From: Tolypothrix bouteillei VB521301
GTDB taxonomy: Bacteria; Cyanobacteriota; Cyanobacteriia; Cyanobacteriales; Nostocaceae
Assembly (NCBI RefSeq): GCF_000760695.4
Contig: NZ_JHEG04000001.1
Coordinates: 9,336,115 to 9,400,114 of the forward strand
Direction of reading: 5' to 3'
DNA length: 64,000 bases
In this document: one piece after another, positions 63,501 through 64,000 of the stretch
How positions within the stretch are numbered: the stretch's first letter is position 1
How the letters are laid out: every line of letters starts with the position of its first letter
Notes under the pieces: generated by a model
What the model was told of the DNA's origin: nothing
Database searches by the model: none
The model's input: the letters and a program-made list of their open reading frames with translations, nothing else
Translations under genes and position numbers: made by a program

Positions 63501-64000
63501 CTCGATCGAGCACGGTTATTGCTTGTTTCTGGATAAGTTCAGTCAGTTCCATTGCTCGTTCGCAATTGGTGTTTAAATATTCTGTTTCTGCTGCTTCTAG
63601 ATAAACTGCTAGCGTTATCTCATAGTGATTTTGCCAGCTATCGGTATCTAGCAAGGAAATTGCATAATTGAAATATCTTACTGCTGGTTCATAAGCAGTC
63701 GATAGTTTAGCTTTACAACCAGCGTTAAAATTGAGTTTAATCAGTTGATATTTTTGGCATTGCTCGTTGATTAACTGAGCAGCGATGTTAAGATGATTGA
63801 CGATATCAAATATTATCTCTTCTTGTTCTTCATCAGACGTATTCTTCAACAAGAGTTGACCAATTTTTAAATGTATGAATTGTTTTTGGTCATCAGCAAT
63901 CAAAGAATAGGCAGCTTGTTGGACGCGATCGTGCAAAAATCGATAGGTTACATTTTCAATGTTGCTAGTATTTGCATCTACTCCATCAGAACTAAGATAA
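60547..64000 (-). CDS. multi-sensor histidine kinase, C-terminal part (runs off right edge)
   Basis: The frame is open to the window edge, with at least 1150 residues visible. The visible N-terminus ([16 protein letters not shown]) is the end of an AAA/PknB-type STAND domain of the multi-sensor signal-transduction kinases. A long helical TPR-like region follows (to about 620 counted from HDRVQ). A GAF domain (about 650-815) has [20 protein letters not shown] and [21 protein letters not shown] coiled coil then leads to HisKA with the phospho-His in [18 protein letters not shown]. The ATPase domain has [22 protein letters not shown] and [13 protein letters not shown]. The N-terminal kinase/AAA part lies outside the window. 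No response regulator is adjacent. Confidence 0.9.
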   Translation of the reverse strand, partial: YLSSDGVDANTSNIENVTYRFLHDRVQQAAYSLIADDQKQFIHLKIGQLLLKNTSDEEQEEIIFDIVNHLNIAAQLINEQCQKYQLIKLNFNAGCKAKLSTAYEPAVRYFNYAISLLDTDSWQNHYEITLAVYLEAAETEYLNTNCERAMELTELIQKQAITVLDRVKAFQLKIQLYQTQSQMLKAIDTGMQVLEMLEVPWVKQSHKSSTPTLPALTDLEHIAVMTDPYKLAALQILTALYPPVYIAKPKMVPQLIQTMVNLCTQNGYSALAAYAYVLYGMLLCNKGDIESGYHAGKLALVFLEKFHANALKAKVYVMFNAHIRIWKESAINTCDFFLKALQSGLEFGDVEWACYSAMHYCKNLFIVEKHLDVVEKQQLNYIDFLQKNKHLFAIAYAQIWQQITFKLQVLSNTDNKSLFSTEDSEQEILLKIWQKEKNYMSLFAAYLVKLIILYLFHNYSHAVNIATIGKKYSEAALGLFTICLHNFYYSLALLADYPHVTKSQQVKYLRIVGMNQQKMKKWAEYAPSNFQHKYDLVKAEKAKLLGQYWQAADFYDRAIAGAKEQGYIQEEALANELAAKFYLECKKEKIALVYLTEAYYCYIRWGAMAKVKDLETRYAELLNSILTPSPSHLPSDPTLSLSTKVFASSTTALNSLDMMTVVQASQALSGEIHLEQLLSTLIQVVMKNAGADKCVLMLLKDNNWVIEAIAKSEGSQEIQPRVLQSIPIDDSLEIPCSIIHYVSRSLETIVIDSAVAQISLESDPYIQLNQPKSFLCTPIIKQGKLIGILYLESTFVTGVFTHERLEILKLLTTQAAIALENAQLYTHLSQTSNQLKQANEKLEDYAHTLEQKVEERTQELSQKANQLETTLQELYSAQSQLIQTEKMSSLGQLVAGIAHEINNPISFIYSNLTPANEYVISLIELVKLYQKFYPNPNPEIEEKKADIELDFLLSDLQKILASMHFGAKRIQQIVLSLRNFSRLDEAEKKSVDIHSGIDSTLLLLKHRLKASDPYPKIEVIKEYAQIPEITCYASALNQVFINLLNNAIDALQQMWCHESSHNKKPTITIRTGMKETQKAIVSIADNGCGIEETVLPRIFDPFFTTKPIGKGTGLGLSISYAIVVEKHRGQLTCVSKSGLGAEFIIEIPLK

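Noticed and set aside
1..64000. tRNA, rRNA, riboswitch and CRISPR signals
   Set aside because: None recognised by eye; covariance-model searches (tRNAscan, Infernal) would be needed to exclude small RNAs.

Overview
This window looks like a chromosome segment of a filamentous, probably Nostocales-type, cyanobacterium. The evidence is the frequent HIP1 octamer (GCGATCGC), gene families that are typical of these organisms (DUF1822, DUF928, CHAT-CHASE2, Rpn/DUF4351, AAA-like/WD40 proteins, multi-sensor AAA-GAF histidine kinases), low-to-moderate GC, and many short palindromic interspersed repeats between genes. I recognised no rRNA, tRNA or CRISPR array.

Layout. 1-5.3 kb: a DUF1822 gene and a sigma-70-like factor (minus strand), then a CHAT-CHASE2 protein and a DUF928 protein (plus strand). 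5.4-8.6 kb: a repeat protein with RTX-like NTGxGNDTI units and two small exported proteins. 8.6-14.2 kb: metabolic and orphan genes (SDR oxidoreductase, Rpn-type nuclease, polyphosphate-glucokinase-like ROK kinase, creatininase-family hydrolase, a zinc-ribbon protein) separated by a repeat island. 14.7-17.1 kb: a large hybrid response regulator (REC, winged helix, degenerate Hpt-like region, two further REC domains, GGDEF).

17.8-41.0 kb holds a 17-gene minus-strand exopolysaccharide cluster that reads from about 41 kb down to 17.8 kb. In transcription order it has two tandem FlaA1/CapD-type nucleotide-sugar dehydratases, a Wzx flippase, two glycosyltransferases, a Wzy/ligase-like polymerase, an asparagine-synthase-like amidotransferase, a nucleotide-sugar dehydrogenase and epimerase, another glycosyltransferase, a beta-helix lyase/epimerase-like lipoprotein, the initiating sugar transferase, an ATP-grasp enzyme, a FemAB/GNAT acyltransferase, a HAD phosphatase, a DegT aminotransferase and a Wzc tyrosine autokinase. 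Together these could make nucleotide sugars, build a lipid-linked repeat unit with amino-sugar/uronate and probably amide or acyl decoration, flip it, polymerise it and control chain length. No Wza-like outer-membrane exporter is in the window. Just upstream lie a frame-broken small cationic ORF and a 39-residue membrane peptide gene that lack conventional long ORFs.

41.7-43.3 kb is an arsenic resistance pair (ACR3 exporter and SynArsC-type arsenate reductase) with a palindromic putative operator. 43.8-44.3 kb is an IS remnant bounded by 17-bp inverted repeats. 44.3-49.9 kb holds two AAA-like (STAND-style) NTPases, one fused to PAS, a membrane helix and 14 WD40 repeats, the other carrying an N-terminal HTH. 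50.6-57.1 kb is an accessory stretch: a visibly GC-richer block with a PrsW-family intramembrane protease and its membrane-anchored partner, exported small proteins (one with a recent internal duplication), an SbmA/BacA-like ABC protein and a 212-bp MITE-like element. 57.6-58.5 kb is a decayed IS605-type unit (RHH protein and internally deleted TnpB). The window ends with an MscS channel and a partial multi-sensor histidine kinase that runs off the right edge.

All family calls come from reading the translated sequence. No database search was run.
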